Of a stretch of DNA of 5,990 nucleotides, positions 5,701-5,990 are shown one piece after another. Within the stretch, counting starts at the first letter, position 1; the number at the start of each line of letters is the position of its first letter. The stretch spans positions 1-5,990 of the forward strand of contig JAATFR010000310.1 of assembly GCA_015655095.1 (NCBI GenBank). The letters run 5' to 3'. The notes beneath the pieces are model-generated. The model ran no database searches and was not told where the DNA came from. It saw nothing but the letters and a program-made list of their open reading frames with translations. Source of the DNA: Hyphomicrobiales bacterium (GTDB lineage Bacteria > Pseudomonadota > Alphaproteobacteria > Parvibaculales > Parvibaculaceae). Made by a program: the position numbers and the translations under genes.

Positions 5701-5990
5701 TCACCCCACCGCCCAGGGAATCCTGATGTGGAAGACCCCGGTCGGCAGAATACGCCTCATGGGACGCTCAAAGAGATGTAGACAGATCACTGATGCGGCA
5801 AGCGACGCTGCGACGAGCGGTAGCTGAGTTCGGACGCCAACCACTCCAGCAAGCAGCACGATGATCGGATAGTGGATGAGATAAAGCGGATATGAAATAT
5901 CACCCAGATAGTCCAGAACTGATCTGACCCGGCCCGGTAGATAGACATGTCTTCCTGCCACGATGGCGATGGCGACTGCGAAAAGCGTCA
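5701..5990 (-). CDS. Acyltransferase family 3 membrane protein, C-terminal part (runs off right edge)
   Basis: The last 95 residues of a multi-pass inner-membrane O-acyltransferase (acyltransferase 3 family, PF01757, as in OafA-type enzymes that acetylate surface polysaccharides). The frame is open to the right edge. It shows part of a hydrophobic helix (LFAVAIAIVAG), then YLGDISYPLYLIHYPIIVLL, the typical late-family motif, another helix (about LPLVAASLAASVICLHLF), and the conserved terminal FERPMRRIL. A short tail ends in HIRIPWAVG. The gene converges on the DUF6285 gene with a 112-base gap holding its terminator. The catalytic N-terminal region lies outside the window, so the substrate (often a sugar) cannot be inferred. 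Confidence 0.88.
   Translation of the reverse strand, partial: TLFAVAIAIVAGRHVYLPGRVRSVLDYLGDISYPLYLIHYPIIVLLAGVVGVRTQLPLVAASLAASVICLHLFERPMRRILPTGVFHIRIPWAVG

Overview
The window reads as a chromosomal segment of a moderately GC-rich alphaproteobacterium, probably Hyphomicrobiales-like. This rests on the yajC-secD pair lying back to back with a DUF815 AAA+ ATPase, on strongly GC-ending codons in the core genes, and on the phosphotransferase/DUF6285 pair. The assignment is inferred from gene content, not from a search.

Left part (1-2652): a divergent arrangement around a 268-base intergenic region. Leftward run yajC and then the 5' part of secD, both ancillary Sec translocon components, behind a recognisable promoter (TTGCAA, 16 bases, TATAGT). 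Rightward run a DUF815-type P-loop ATPase and a VanX/DdpX-type zinc D-Ala-D-Ala dipeptidase, whose start and stop overlap (ATGA), so the two are likely translationally coupled.

Middle (2653-4194): a less GC-rich stretch that looks accessory. It carries an unrecognised protein of about 356-368 residues with beta-propeller-like repeats. The best ribosome binding site and ATG of this gene are in a different frame from its body. A run of seven C bases twenty codons in is exactly where one extra C would join the two frames, so the gene is phase-variable, frameshifted (pseudogene or sequencing error), or read from a weaker upstream GTG. Tail to tail with it, on the minus strand, is a 54-codon reading frame with clear coding-type base composition. 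The remaining 200 bases (3994-4194) hold only weak inverted repeats.

Right part (4195-5990): a two-gene rightward operon of an APH-fold phosphotransferase (ACAD10/11-like) and a small DUF6285 protein, a pair usually linked to acyl-CoA metabolism. A convergent acyltransferase-3 family membrane protein enters from the right edge; only its C-terminal end is present. A clear intrinsic terminator for that leftward gene lies at 5608-5629.

No tRNA, rRNA, CRISPR array, insertion sequence or phage gene was seen. The most unusual point is the poly-C frame switch in the middle gene, followed by the small convergent reading frame.
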